DNA from: Takakia lepidozioides
Taxonomy: Eukaryota > Streptophyta > Takakiopsida > Takakiales > Takakiaceae
Reading direction: 5' to 3'
NCBI GenBank assembly: GCA_030704615.1
Contig: CM060732.1
Coordinates: forward strand, 27,034,001 to 27,098,000
DNA length: 64,000 bases
Shown one piece after another: positions 47,221 through 58,312 of the stretch (within the stretch, counting starts at the first letter, position 1; each line of letters begins with the position of its first letter). The notes below the pieces were generated by a model that worked only from the letters and a program-made list of their open reading frames with translations, ran no database searches and was not told where the DNA came from. A program made the position numbers and the translations under genes.

Positions 47221-47310
47221 TGGTATTTGGGGTGGGGTTTTGGGTTTTTTTTTTCCGTTTGGGGGGGGGGGGGTTTGGGTGTGGGGTTTTCTTGGGGGTT
47301 GGGGTGTGCC
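47221..47310 (+). repeat. G-rich tract with G-quadruplex potential
   Basis: Many runs of three or more G (ggggtggggttttggg, a run of about 13 G near 47260, then gggtgtggggttttcttggg) separated by T-rich spacers. It lies next to the subterminal array. Confidence 0.7.
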
Positions 47311-47475
47311 TCGTGCTTGCAAGAATGCATGCATTCTAATCTATAGGTCGACACACCAAATCCACATGTCCATTAAGGTTAGAATGAGGATCATAATGGC
47401 AACTGAAAAAATATATACATAAAGCGAGTACTACTACCTGTACATGTCTATAACTGGGAACCACTGGGAACCCCC

Positions 47476-49411
47476 TCACTCCTCATCACCTGAGTCATAA
47501 GTATACTTGTCCGAGGAATGCAAGCTACGCTGGGCCTCCAATTTGGAGGATAATGAGGTCGAGTCCGAGATTACATCATCCTTCAAACCACCTCCTACTA
47601 TTGGCTCCCCCATCCGGCCGAGCCACTGACTACCCATCCCCACCCCTACACTATCCTCCGTCAATTGTGGCGTCTTGGCCATTGAGGCTACAAGGGCCTT
47701 CCACCCCTGAGTCTTACAAAAGTTGTGCTCGATGGCGGAGGGAGGCCTCTGAAACTTCTTTTTCTGCACATGACATACAAATGCAATGACAGGTCAGAAT
47801 TCATAATGGAAGGGAGAAGCTAAAAAAGAGAATGGGTATGACAAGAGAAAGAACACTTACGAATCGGGTGACAAAACTCTTGCTGCTTCCGCCGGGCCCC
47901 ACTTGTGTGTTGATTCCGCACACTTCTTGAGGCGGGTTGCAGTTGCCGCACGTCCCCTTGCGAAGATCTCCGCCTTCAGCTCTTCCCTCTCCCCTGCGAT
48001 GAGAGCCTCCCCAGATTCCTGTCCAGCCCACAACAAGACACTATAAATGTTAATGAACTCCATACCGCAATGAACATGCATTCAAAGACGCCAATGACAA
48101 GTGAAGTGCGTCTTACCTTGGTTATTCCATGTGGCATGGTCGTTGGTTCGACCCCCGCCTTGAGTGCCTTGCGAATGGTTTGTCGCGCACGGTACCTCTT
48201 GTCCTTGAGTTCTTTCCCACCAGCTCCAAGAGCTTCCCCTCATTCCACTCACCCGGAAATGTGCCCTCAAGTGCTTGCACAAATGCTCGCCTATGGCGAT
48301 GTGATTGGCGTGGCAATCAATATGCCAAGGGAACCACCTCGCCACCAAGTCGAAGGCTACTTTTCTCATGGCCTCCCAATACTCACCAATGGGGTCACTG
48401 ACCTTATTGGTCTCTAAGGGGGGCACCTTCATCTTTGGCAAATCAATTTTGCGGTGACCCGAGGTCTTTACCTCGTCCACGCTCTTCTGAACTACCTCTC
48501 CCTTGTCTTTTGTTGCCGCGCTAGTGCCCTCCACCGGCTGCACACTCATCTGAACTAGCTCCCCCTTGTCTTTTGTTCACCCACTAGTGCCATCCCCCGG
48601 CTGCACCTCTCTCCTTCTACGCCTCTTTCTCTTACGCTCCCTCTCCTGGGCCTGTCCTTTCCCCTTCCCCTCCACTACTTCCCTACCCTCCTTGATGATT
48701 AAGGGAACCTCGGGGACACAACGTCTTTTCCTCTTCCTCTTACCATCCCCACGGGTAGGCACCACCACTGTCCCTGTTTTGTCGGTGGCAATTCCACTGC
48801 CTGCCACAAGCTTAGCCACGAATGCGCCAAGCTCCTGAACACACAAAACCCACAAAAAAAAAAAAACCAGAAACAAAATGAAAGGCAAATGAAAGAAAAA
48901 AAGGTGAAGGAAAGAGGCTCACCTTTGCGTCCATGACCTCAATGATGCCCTCGGTCCCCGCTTGTGGTGCACCCCCCATAACGCCCTCTCGGAATAAGGG
49001 TGGAAGCCTATCCCATGCACCCAATAGGCTCGTAGGCGGCGCCCCAAAGTCCAGGGTCTTCTTCATTGACCGTTCAGGCGACGGACTTCGCAAAGGGCCC
49101 TCCAAAGCCAGTGTCACCCTCTCCTCTTCCCCCTCCCTTTCCCGTGCCCCCTCATTTCCCTCTTCCCTTTCTTGTCTTCCTCCCTCTTCCTTTCCTCCTC
49201 CTTCCACCTCATTGCGGCCTCCTTTGAAGCCTCCCTCTTCTCCCAAGGTGAAGAGGAACCCACCCCCTTCTGAGCCCCCCCCCCCTTTATAAGCCATCTT
49301 GGCTGCAGAAGAAGGGGAAAATGCATTGGCGGTGGAGCTAAGATCAAGTTGCCCATAGCTGGCGCTAGATCTGAGAATGCGCTTCCCCGCGTAAAAGTCA
49401 GGGCCCTCCAT
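47476..49411 (-). pseudogene. CACTA accessory (TnpA-position) gene
   Basis: Exons: 49411-48923, 48834-48117, 48018-47861 and 47763-47476. Splice sites read AAG|GTGAGC, TTCAG|GAG, AAG|GTAAGA, ACAG|GAA, TTC|GTAAGT and GCAG|AAA. Exon 1 has Gly/Glu-rich and Arg/Glu-rich stretches and LLGAWDRLPPLFREGVMGGA. Exon 2 has a basic block (KRKRKRRCVPE, RERKRKRRRR), likely nuclear localisation or DNA binding, and a short duplicated TKDKGE unit. TGA 48579-48577 interrupts exon 2, and a frameshift near 48300 is needed to reach EWNEGKLLELVGK. Exon 3 has AEIFARGRAATATRLKKCAE. I recognise no catalytic domain. By position it is the likely DNA-binding partner of Tnp2. Confidence 0.6.
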
Positions 49412-49499
49412 CAGCCCGTGGGGTGGCGTCCTAGCCTGAACATTGGGTGCACCACCCTCAAGTGGAGGCTCATCCCTAGCCTCTTTCGAGGGCGATTAC

Positions 49500-49810
49500 G
49501 TACCAGAAATCCCCAATCCTAGACCCCTAGGCTAGAGGGTACTGCGACGTTCCAGCGACGTGCAGGAGTCGCAAAGTCACCATTTCCCCTTGGACGCCCA
49601 GCTCGACGGGGTATTGCGATGTCCCGTCGTCGCTGGACGGCCTAGCGACGCTCCAGCAGGGCCGCGACGTTGGGGAGTCGCCCCCCCCGTGCCCGCCACG
49701 TGGCGAGGGCATGCCACCTCGCGGGGGTTGCGACTGCTAGAAGTCCGCCCGTCAGTGGTAATTGCGACGTCCAGGAGTCGCCGAGAGGCCCTATTTAGTG
49801 TCTCTTTCTC
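49500..49810. repeat. Internal GCGAC/GTCGC array behind the accessory gene
   Basis: Begins with AATCCCCAATCCTAGACCCC (about 49509-49528), also present at 55467, then runs of GCGACGT and GTCGCAA words. It lies just 5' of the accessory gene's start, so it may be that gene's promoter and a duplicate of the right-end subterminal region. Confidence 0.7.
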
Positions 49811-49984
49811 GCAAAGGTCATGGCCAGGGTCAATTGATCCCCTTCTTCCAATCTTTATAGTGCTCATTCTCTCTTGTTGTATAACAGCGCCAGAGTTCTT
49901 TCTATCACCATTGGTGCCGATCCCAGCAACTTACGGCCGCCGCCACATCCCTCCTCCCTCATCCCCTGAGGTGGGGCTGATGAT

Positions 49985-50440
49985 TTTTTGCACATGCACA
50001 GGATTTTGTTTTTATTACCATTCCATCTCAAGCCATATGCTTAATGACAGCGTTTGCAATGCGTGTGCAAATTTTGGGAGTGAAACAAAAATCATTAGAC
50101 TGAAAACCATATTTTCCTTCCCTCATTTGCACTTCCCAAGTTGCTTTCTTTTTCAACTTCCATTCCTCTCCAAGAGAATTCCGCAATAGTTAGTGAGGAA
50201 ACTCTTGTTTTTTTTTGTTTTTTTTTTTTTTTGTCCAATTTTTTCCATGGATGTAGTGGTCTGGGGTTTGCATTCACAAACAAAATAGAGCTAAACAAAA
50301 ATCAATTACGTAGGAACAAATTGCAATCATAGATATTGTAAATGCAGGGGGTTGCGACCTCCAGGGGTCGTCTTGCGACGGTATTGCGACGCATTGCGAT
50401 GCCCCAACAGTTCTGTCGACGGCGGGGAATCGCAATATCG
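49985..50440. repeat. Dispersed repeat, copy A
   Basis: Shares a string of landmarks with 55150-55560: ccatatgcttaatgacagc, cttccctcatttgcact, a T-run then ggatgtagtggt, and caattacgta, followed by GCGAC words. About 450 bp are collinear, with many differences. A shorter third copy is at 54838-54995. Confidence 0.75.
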
Positions 50441-51314
50441 CCTTTTCTGTGTCTTTGGCAAGGTCATGGCAGAGGCCAAGCTGAATGGATCCATTGTTGC
50501 AAATCTTTTAGTCCTCCTTCTGTGCTACATATAACAGGTCTATCTTGCATGTGGGAGACCGTGATCACCCCGGGCGGCCTTATGTTAAAGCAAAGGGCAG
50601 GAAGAGGGATGGTGACACTAGGAAAGGAAAAGGAAGGGCCACCATGGGATTAGAGGGTTGAGGGTAGATGCTTTGGCAATGGCTTTAGCAACATTTTGTC
50701 TTTTTCACACTTTCAATTTCTTTCAATTTCGAGATTCTTTCTTTCTGTGTTGCATCGAGATCATGGTAACCAAATCGATTGAAGTGTTTCCACGGTAAGT
50801 CTTGGTCAGCACTTGTAGAACAAGAACCATGTCTCCAACATTCTTGCCCTCTTACAAAAACCCAACGTCTAGAGTTCACTTTTCAAGTCAACAACTTCAC
50901 TAAATCATTCCTAGATCGCCACACCTACAAAGGAATTTTTTTCATGGATTTTTCATTAATCAATCATAGAAATAAGCTACATGCATGTACATGTACAATC
51001 AATCGAAGGGATGGGTACAATTTTGTGCGAGAATTATTATGTAGCTTTGATTACGTGTCTAATCAACTTGAACATCAATCATCCGGAGCTTCTTCGTCTC
51101 ATCAAGCTTCAAGTCTTCTTCTGCTCATCAGAGTCATTGTCAATAAATGGCCTGGTCACCAAAAGGCACATCTATTTATCTTCTACTTTATCTTCTACCT
51201 CGGTTTCAATGACCATATCTTCATATTCTTCTCCAACATCCGCATCTGATGGAGCCTCATCGTATAGGGTTCAGGATGCATTGTCCGGGGTGTCATCATT
51301 CTCTTGTATTCCCT
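50441..51314. other. Non-coding interior of the CACTA element
   Basis: No convincing ORF. The last part (51060-51314) may hold eroded C-terminal Tnp2 sequence (minus strand), but stops are dense. Confidence 0.35.
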
Positions 51315-53045
51315 CTATCCAACCTCGGCCAATATCATCGTCAACATGACCCGTCTCTTCCTCCTCCGCTTTTGCCTCGCCCCATGTAGATCCCCGACCA
51401 TGATAGATACGTCAGCATGCACAACCACCTTCCAATTTCCTGATCCGGAGAAGAAAACTTGCTCCATGTCTGAAGGCCATGAAAAAGGCTCATCGGAGGG
51501 ACGATAAGTAGACTCGAGCCTATCTGTATTGACGCGCATGAAACCACACTCGTCTTCCATTATTGTTGCGGAGGGCCCCACAAGATGTGGCTGGAACCAC
51601 CTTGCCTTGAAGATAAGAGGCTGGTGTCTTGTATACTGAAGTTGGAGTATGCTCTCAAGCTCTTTAAAGTACAGTTGAGTGTGCTCATGGTAGGTCGTGT
51701 ATCTCCTCTGCCCCACACGGAGTCTTGCCAATATGATGCACACAAGCCAGAATCAAATGTTGGTTTGCGCTTCATGTCAAGAGCACGAATGCGGAAATGA
51801 CGACCATGAACCCAAACTGTTGTGTATGAGGTCGCAAATTGAGAGGGGCCCCTTGCAATGTCTTGCACCAAATCTGAAACCACCTTACATTTCGCAATGT
51901 TATCCTCTACTTCAGTCCGAAGCCAATGGCGGAATGAACTTAGAGGCTGCAATTCCATGGGCAAATCTTGTGAAGGCACATTCATACGCCAACCCCATGC
52001 TCGCGGAGCGCGTGTAGTCGCCCTTGCATGGTTCCGCCTCCACGCAACCGTCTTTTCCTGTCTTTGCTGAACAAGGTTATTGTATCTTGTCTCCCACTCA
52101 TGTATGGATGGGGTGTTCTTCAGTATGAACTCATGCGCTTGGTTAATCACCATGATGGGTAATTTTTACCCTCTTTGAATTTTTGGCAAAAACGATGTCC
52201 TTGGTTCGTACATCCTCATCTTCCTTCCACATCGGAGGGGCTTCTTTATCCACCCTTGCCAAGTACTCCATGTAGTAGAACATAACCTCTTGCAATGTAT
52301 ACCTCCGCCATACTCCCCCCTACCCTCCGGTGTGCCATTTGTCTTACATGTGCTTTCAAAGTCTTCACTATTCGCTCACGGTAGTACATCCACCGAGAAT
52401 GAACGGGGCCGGCAATTGAAGCCTCTTCCACTAAGTGCACTACCAAGTGCACTTGGATGTCAAAGAAGGAGGGAGGAAGGTGCATCTCCAACATATACAT
52501 GACCTCCGCTGGCTCCTTCTTCATGCGTGGAAACTCCGCTTCCTCCAGCTCTTTGGAGCAAATCCACCGGAACAATGCTCCCAATCTATAAACTGTCTTG
52601 CGAACCTCGGGAGTCAATGTCCCACGTACTGCAATGGGCAAGATGTCTTGCAATAGATTGTGGTAGTCATGAGACTTCAAACCATGGCCCCCGAATTCGT
52701 TGAACTTCATACGGAGGGATGACCCATAACCACTCGGTGTTCGGACAGCTCCTATTGTGGCTATCACTTTCTTGTATTCCTCCTTTATTCATTGCCAAGG
52801 TGTGCGCCTATACTTCCACCATACAACACCCTTTGGGTCCACACCATTTTCTTCGGACCATAGATGGGGCATGCGACCTTGCTCCTCAAGTTCCTTTCTA
52901 ACACTGAGAGAATCTCCTTTCGCAGCCACTCATTTTTTTGCCGGCGTGCCATGAAGAACACGAAAAAAGGATGAGCAAACATTCTTCTCAATATGCATGG
53001 GATCTAGAAGATGACGAATCTTCAGGTCCTACACATATCCCCACC
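51315..53045 (-). pseudogene. Tnp2-like CACTA transposase remnant
   Basis: Minus strand. 53045 to 52800 reads KIRHLLDPMHIEKNVCSSFF, then TGA, then LSVRKELEEQGRMPHLW, the block that closes the Tnp2 transposase domain. 52767-52246 is DUF4218: LKSHDYHNLLQDILPIAVRG, MLEMHLPPSFFDIQVHLVVH, then AGPVHSRWMYYRERIVKTLK and GGSMAEVYIARGYVL. 52153-51560 has VINQAHEFILKNTPSIHEWE and ATSYTTVWVHGRHFRIRALD. 51743-51315 is DUF4216-like: YFKELESILQLQY, LIFKARWF, GFMRVNTDRL, MEQVFFSG, WKVVVHADV. The segments lie in three frames with stops between, so the gene is dead. The N-terminal catalytic part expected to the right of 53045 is not recognisable; a tandem array occupies that place. Confidence 0.85.
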
Positions 53046-53289
53046 CACAAATTCTTACACGTCTATTTTGTCGTGAAAATGACAATGGAAATCATACAAA
53101 AAATGCAATATCACATGCATGCATAGCAATATTGATGGTGTTTTTGTGGAATATGTACCCCCCAATATGGCAACTCATAGAAGATTGAAAGCCGCTTCAT
53201 GCCGAGCACCTCCACTTCACCGGACCCCTCCGGAGACAATGATCTTGAAAACCAATAACCACGATCTTGAAATAAAGCCAAAGCTTTTT

Positions 53290-54720
53290 ACAAAGCGAAA
53301 TCATTCGATGTTGTGCTTATCTCTACCATCCTACCTGAGCATGTGCGCGAGTTTTTTGTGATGGCATTTGAGGGGAGGGAGAACCCAGTTGTCTGTCTCT
53401 CTCATTCTTTAGATTCCGAGGTGCTTTCTCAAGCTCTTGGATTTTTTCGATGAGATTGTCCACCTTTCGAATTTGTCAAGGAATCGAGGATGCTACCAAA
53501 GAAGTTTAGTATGCGCCTAGTCCAAGGTTCCCTAGAAGCTATCTGATGTATCTATATGTCAACGTTGTCTCTTGACATTGGATGCCTGCTACGACTGATG
53601 TGATTATGTCAAACAACTCCCACAAAGGCAACGACGTGCAACTGGAGCAAGTGATGCAAATTGGCACCAAGACTCTACGCTATGTAAATCACATGGAGGT
53701 GGAAATGTTAATGGGATCTCATCCGATATACAAAGCGAAATCATCCGAGGTTGTGCTTTCTCTACCATCCTACCTAAGCATGTGCGCGCGTTTTTCTGTG
53801 ACAAAGAGTATTTGGGGCCGATTGCAAGTCGTTCTGTGACAAAATCTTTCGAATTCGTCAAGGAATCGAGGATGCCACCAAAGAAGTTTAGCATGCACAT
53901 AATCCGAGGTTCTCTACAAATTATCTGATGTATCTAGATGTCAACGTTGTCTCCTGACAGTGGATGTCTGCTAGCTATGACTTATGTGATTATGTCAAAC
54001 AACTCCCACAAAGGCAACGATGTGCAATTGTATTGTATTCATGATTTGATTTGATGATTTGTTGATTTGAAGTTTGATTTGATGTTGATTTTGAAATAAG
54101 GCCAAAGCTTTATACACCGAGTGATCTCTAACAAGAATGATTTGCTTCAGTTCCTTCATCTGGGTGATAATATCAGTCTCTACTACTACTTGTTGTGCAT
54201 CTTCATCAATTATTACGCACTTAAAAGCTTCAACGATCGTTGGCCTTCTATGGAGACAGTGCAAAAAAACAATGCAAGCATTCTCTATGCATTCCATCTC
54301 CAACCATTCCAGTGATGTATCTAGATGTCAACGTTGTCTCCTGACAGTGGATGTCTGCTACGACTTAGGTGAATATGTCAAACAACTCTCACAAAAGCAA
54401 CGACGTGCAACTGGACTGCAACGATGTGCAATTGTATTGTATTCATGATTTGATTTGATGATTTGTTGATTTGAAGTTTGATTTGATGTTGATTTTGAAA
54501 TAAGGCCAAAGCTTTATACACCGAGTGATCTCCAACAAGAATGATCTACTTCAGTTCCTTCATCTAGGTGATAATATCAGTCTCTACTTCTACTTGTTGT
54601 GCATCTTCATCAATTATTACGCAATTAAAAGCTTCAACGATCGTTGGCCTTCTATGGAGACAGTGCAAAAAAACAATGCAAGCATTCTCCATGCATTCCA
54701 TCTCCAACCAATGTCTCTGT
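53290..54720. repeat. Tandem array of about 390-bp units
   Basis: The marker tgatgtatctagatgtcaac occurs near 53544, 53926 and 54313 (spacing about 382 and 387). A second marker, caaagcgaaatcat-cga-gttgtgctt, occurs near 53294 and 53731. A third, gaattcgtcaaggaatcgagg, occurs near 53468 and 53852. The units are not identical; the last two each include an AT-rich ttgatttgatgatttgttga run and the helicase-like fragment annotated separately. Confidence 0.8.
54100..54715 (-). pseudogene. Duplicated SF1-helicase-like fragment
   Basis: In each of the last two tandem units (about 54303-54110 and 54707-54520) the minus strand encodes FKCVIIDEDAQQVVVETDII, followed by MKELKQIILVRDH or a close variant. 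This resembles motifs II and III of UPF1-type SF1 helicases (hydrophobic-DExxQ ... KQ-hydrophobic-GDH), with Gly changed to Arg in the copy I read fully. Only about 60 residues are present, with no motif I. It looks like a captured host-gene fragment amplified with the array. The assignment rests on a short motif and could be chance. Confidence 0.4.
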
Positions 54721-54837
54721 CAATTCAGAAAACAACTCAGTGCCAAAACTTCCTAGTTTTCCAAATCCATTTTCGTCTTTGTTGTATCACAGGGAAAGCT
54801 TGCAGCGTCTTTACATTCCAGAGTCTGTTGAGGAAAT

Positions 54838-55560
54838 AAATTTATTCCAAACCATATGCTTAATGACAACATGTGCAATGTGCATGCAAAATTTGGCAGT
54901 GAACAGACATCATCTTCACCCAAAACCATATTTTCTTCCCTCATTTGCACTCCAAGGTTGAGTTCTCTTCAAGTCCATGCATTGTTGACGAGCATATTTC
55001 TTAATGTTGCTTATCTTTTGAGACTTTGCATATGTGATTTGGACATACTTAAGCGCGTGTGGACCAAATATGAGCTTGAACCAAGTTCATTCAATGGGTC
55101 ATTCAAGTATTGAACACATCTACGTGTTTTAGAGACGAAAAACTGCATTTCGTTTGCACATGATTTTATTTTTATTCCGTTCTTAAACCATATGCTTAAT
55201 GACAGCATATGCAATGTGCGTGAAAAATTTAAGAGTGAATAAAAACCATTTTGCCCCAAAACCGTTTTTTCTTCCCTCATTTGCACTCCAAAGTTGAGTT
55301 GTCTTCAACTTCATGCACTATTCATAGAGAGTTCTGCAATAGTGAATGAAAAAAACATTTTTTTATTTTTTATTTATTTTTGGCCCAATATTTTGCACGG
55401 ATGTAGTGGTGCAAGGGTCGAATTCATAGAACAAAACACAACCAAAAACAATTATTACGTAGCAGCAATCCCCAATCCTAGACCCCCAGGCAAGAGGACA
55501 CTTGCGACGCCCCAGCAGGCATGCGACTGCGGGGAATCGCAACCTCGCCATTGTGGCGTT
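54838..55560. repeat. Dispersed repeat, copies C and B
   Basis: 54838-54995 and 55150-55560 both carry accatatgcttaatgacarca, caatgtgc, cttccctcatttgcactcca and gttgagtt. The second copy continues like 49985-50440 into a T-run, ggatgtagtggt and attacgtag. Confidence 0.75.
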
Positions 55561-55905
55561 TCGGCGACGTCTGGACGTCGCAAACCCCAGCGCGACCTGA
55601 CTCGGCCCTCCCCACGTGCCTAAGTGTGAGGGGGGTGTTGTTGCGATTCCCGACAGTCGCAGCCTTGCGGGAGCGTCGCAGAAGATAAGTGCAACGCCTG
55701 GGCGTCGCAACCCCCAGCTCGCTGGCGGGTCATCCCCAACAGCAGCAACGTGGCAGAATCGCAAACAGACGAAGCGTCACCGGAGCGGCGTGGCGGCAAC
55801 GGGCCGACGTCGCAATTTCCGGGTCGGGCGCCTGCGCGGCGCTGCAGTCGCAGGAGGGTCGTCACGTCCGGCGCGCCCGGGCTCCCAACGTCACTAACCC
55901 CCCCT
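55467..55905. repeat. Right subterminal array of GCGAC/GTCGC palindromes
   Basis: Begins AATCCCCAATCCTAGACCCC, then CpG-rich GCGAC/GTCGC words in both orientations (for example gttgcgattcccgacagtcgcagc near 55639 as an imperfect hairpin) up to the right terminal repeat. Confidence 0.8.
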
Positions 55906-55918
55906 AAACGTAGTAGTG

Positions 55919-57425
55919 GCCCAAGACCCAGGAGAATCTGTTCAACTTCAACCAGGTAGGGAGAGAAACCAGGGGTGACGGGGTTCATGGATTCATCTCC
56001 TTAGAGAGTAGGGTCCAACCACAAACCCTGACTGGGGTTAGAGTAGCCGCCGGGGATGCTCAGGACCTGGTCCGAGAGAAGCTACGGAGACATTGTTGCA
56101 GGATCAATGTTGAATGGGTCGAAGACCAAGTGCTCACGATCAGAGGTTTCTTGCACAAAGAAAATAACCAACCGACCATTGAAGAGGGAGAGAGCCCAAA
56201 AATTGTGACATGGCATCTGAGGACTGGTCAGACTAAAGGCAGGCAAGGCAATGGGGAGGTAAGGACTGCTTTATCTGGTCATACCGTTTGATGGCTCTTG
56301 CCTTCCCTATAGTAGAAGAAACAACTTCAATGGATTTCCAGACTCCATTTTCCCACAAGTGCCCCACCTGGCAAACACCGATATTGTCCCAGGAAGACCA
56401 ACGTCTAGCCTTATTTCTTTGGGAAGCAGATGGCATGCCAGAGTTCAAGAAGAGGTGTTGGCAAATAGTTTCATAGAACGAGGTTGGATCTTTCTTCTTA
56501 AGGAATTTCCTGAGCTTGGCCCAGGCTTTCCAAATGGAAGTCCACAGAGGAGAGCCTACCATCTTATGTTTGAACCCCTAAACCTGCATCTTATTCGACA
56601 GAGGAAATGCCTGGACAATATGTGGGGCCACAAGAAATTTCCACCAGCCTCCTTCTGGCCCCAGAAAATGAGGGACCCATTTCCCCAACAGTACCGTTAT
56701 CTGAGAATCCGGATCCAACACCCCCAATCCTCCCATTTTCTTTGGCAAACATATTGTTTCCAGGAAACTTGCGGCCTTTTTTGACCTGAAGCTTGAGCAC
56801 CCCAGATGAAGTTCCTAGTAAGGCGTGTGATCTCCCTAATTGTCTTGGAGTCTGGGCTCCAAGTTGTGGCGAAGTACCATATGCTAGCAGACATGATTTG
56901 GTTTGCTACGAAGACTCTTCCGGTGATGGAGAGATGCTTAGAAACCCAATAGGTTAATTTTTGTTTATGAATGGCCAAGGTAGGAGCGAACCTTTGCTGG
57001 TCAGATAGTCCGATGCCAAATGTGTATCCTAACAAGGTAGTGGATTGACCTGGCTACAGCCATATGAGACCATGTTGAGTCCCCCATGAAGGGTTTTGAC
57101 CCATGGCTGTGGCCGAGAGGTCCCCGTCCAAAAGAGCCGAAGTTTTACTCCAGTTACCTTGAATCCTGACGCAAAGCCGATTGTGTTCAGAGTATCCGCC
57201 GCTGAGTCTAGGTTGGTGGTATTAGCTTGCAGCATCAAGAAGGTATCATCCACAAAAATAGAGTCTATTATTTGGTTTGGTCGTTGGGTATAGTAGTTAG
57301 TCACTCTAAGCCCTGAGATAGAAGGATTGTTTTGAAGCATGTAACCTAGTAAGGAGTTGGCAACCACCAGGAAAAGGAAAGGCGCCAGGGGGCATCCCTG
57401 CCTGATTGCTTTGCACCTGTAGCCT
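55919..57425 (-). pseudogene. LINE reverse transcriptase part, interrupted
   Basis: Minus strand from 57425: IRQGCPLAPFLFLVVANSLL and IIDSIFVDDTFLML (the catalytic F-x-DD of LINE RT), then 57035-56697 with KLTYWVSKHLSITGRVFVAN, SASIWYFATTWSPDSK and NFIWGAQ, the usual LINE thumb region. 56562-56233 encodes WAKLRKFLKKKDPTSFYETI and a Trp-rich stretch (GVWKSIEVVSSTIGKARAIK). Frameshifts separate the parts. At 55919 the LINE is interrupted by the CACTA element and continues at 46430. Confidence 0.85.
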
Positions 57426-57660
57426 CTTTTGCCCTCCCTCATCAGACCTAACCAATCAGGATTCAATATTAAAGGCAGGGATATCCTGGACAATCTCTTG
57501 CTGGCTCAGGAAATCCCTTTCTTCGCCACTAACACCAACCAGGCTACAGCTCTTCTTCTCTTAGATTTTGAGAAGGCCTTCAACAGAGTTGAATGGTCCT
57601 TTATTCGAGCTCGGGCTTTGTACAAGATTGGCTTCCCAAAATCCTTCTGTTAATGTGTTA
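57426..57660 (+). pseudogene. Inverted 5' part of the LINE reverse transcriptase
   Basis: Plus-strand frame 57429-57653: PSLIRPNQSGFNIKGRDILD, NLLLAQEI, then ALLLLDFEKAFNRVEWSFIR and YKIGFPKSF. These are the finger/palm motifs that normally lie just before the RQGCPL block, which here is on the opposite strand immediately to the left. This head-to-head layout is a 5' inversion as produced by twin priming. Confidence 0.85.
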
Positions 57661-58312
57661 AGATTCTTCTCCTATCTTCCACTAGCAAAGTTACCAATAA
57701 TGGAGCCCTCTCCAAACCCTTTGTTATCCGCTTTAGCAATGATTTTGTAAGCTGTAGAATAAAACTATAACTTATCCTAAGAAGGAGGATTAACCAATTC
57801 TAAGGTTCGTTCACTGGGGAAAGCACTATACAATCGCAAAATAATGATGCTTGACTAACCTATCTCCCTCCAACCCCTCTACATGATGATCCCTATCACT
57901 ACCTATCTCAATCTAAAGTAACTAATACCCGACCCGTCTCAATAATATTTCCTCCCTCTTCTATCAATTCTATTCCATCAGCTGACACTAAGTACCACTA
58001 TTTTCTATATCGCTGCAATGTAATTTCTTAAATAAAGCTTAGTTGTGATGATAAAGATATATTCTCTTTTCAACTAGTCAATAGGGGATGGTACAGGGAA
58101 TTGTCAATGCTCTATAGAAATTGTTATTGGAAGCATAATTGGCTATAGACATGGTATAGACCTTTTGAGGGCTATCTTGAACTTATGGAAGAATGGAATA
58201 ATACATATGGAGTAGGGAAATCTTTGGAGGAACTGAGTAACCAGAATTGGTGGTAAAGAACGATCGATGGTGTGTGAAGAGGAGAAGAGATAGCAGCTCT
58301 TTTGGAATTGAT
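57661..58312. other. AT-rich non-coding stretch, nothing recognised
   Basis: No supported gene or repeat. Confidence 0.4.

Larger units (their letters stand above)
46431..55918 (-). mobile_element. CACTA (En/Spm-like) DNA transposon, 9,488 bp, inserted in a LINE
   Basis: Left end CACTATTACATTT (46431-46443); right end, read inwards, CACTACTACGTTT (55918-55906). These match at 11 of 13 positions, and both differences are transitions. Both ends continue into a G run followed by TTAG-GA-G. The flanks carry a 3-bp target duplication, GCC, at 46428-46430 and 55919-55921. Three-base duplication, CACTA ends, subterminal repeats and a Tnp2-like gene are the CACTA superfamily signature. Genes read right to left: Tnp2 remnant (51.3-53.1 kb), then an accessory gene (47.5-49.4 kb) in the usual TnpA position. 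Removing the element and one GCC restores an open LINE frame (WVLGRSLAEL) across the site. Stops and frameshifts in both genes suggest this copy is not autonomous. Confidence 0.85.

Noticed and set aside
46486-47334. 282-codon minus-strand ORF rich in Arg, Gly and Pro
   Set aside because: It arises from CpG-rich palindrome repeats without stops; the composition is repetitive and it overlaps the CACTA subterminal array.
48933-49292. Ser/Pro-rich plus-strand ORF
   Set aside because: Antisense shadow of exon 1 of the CACTA accessory gene.
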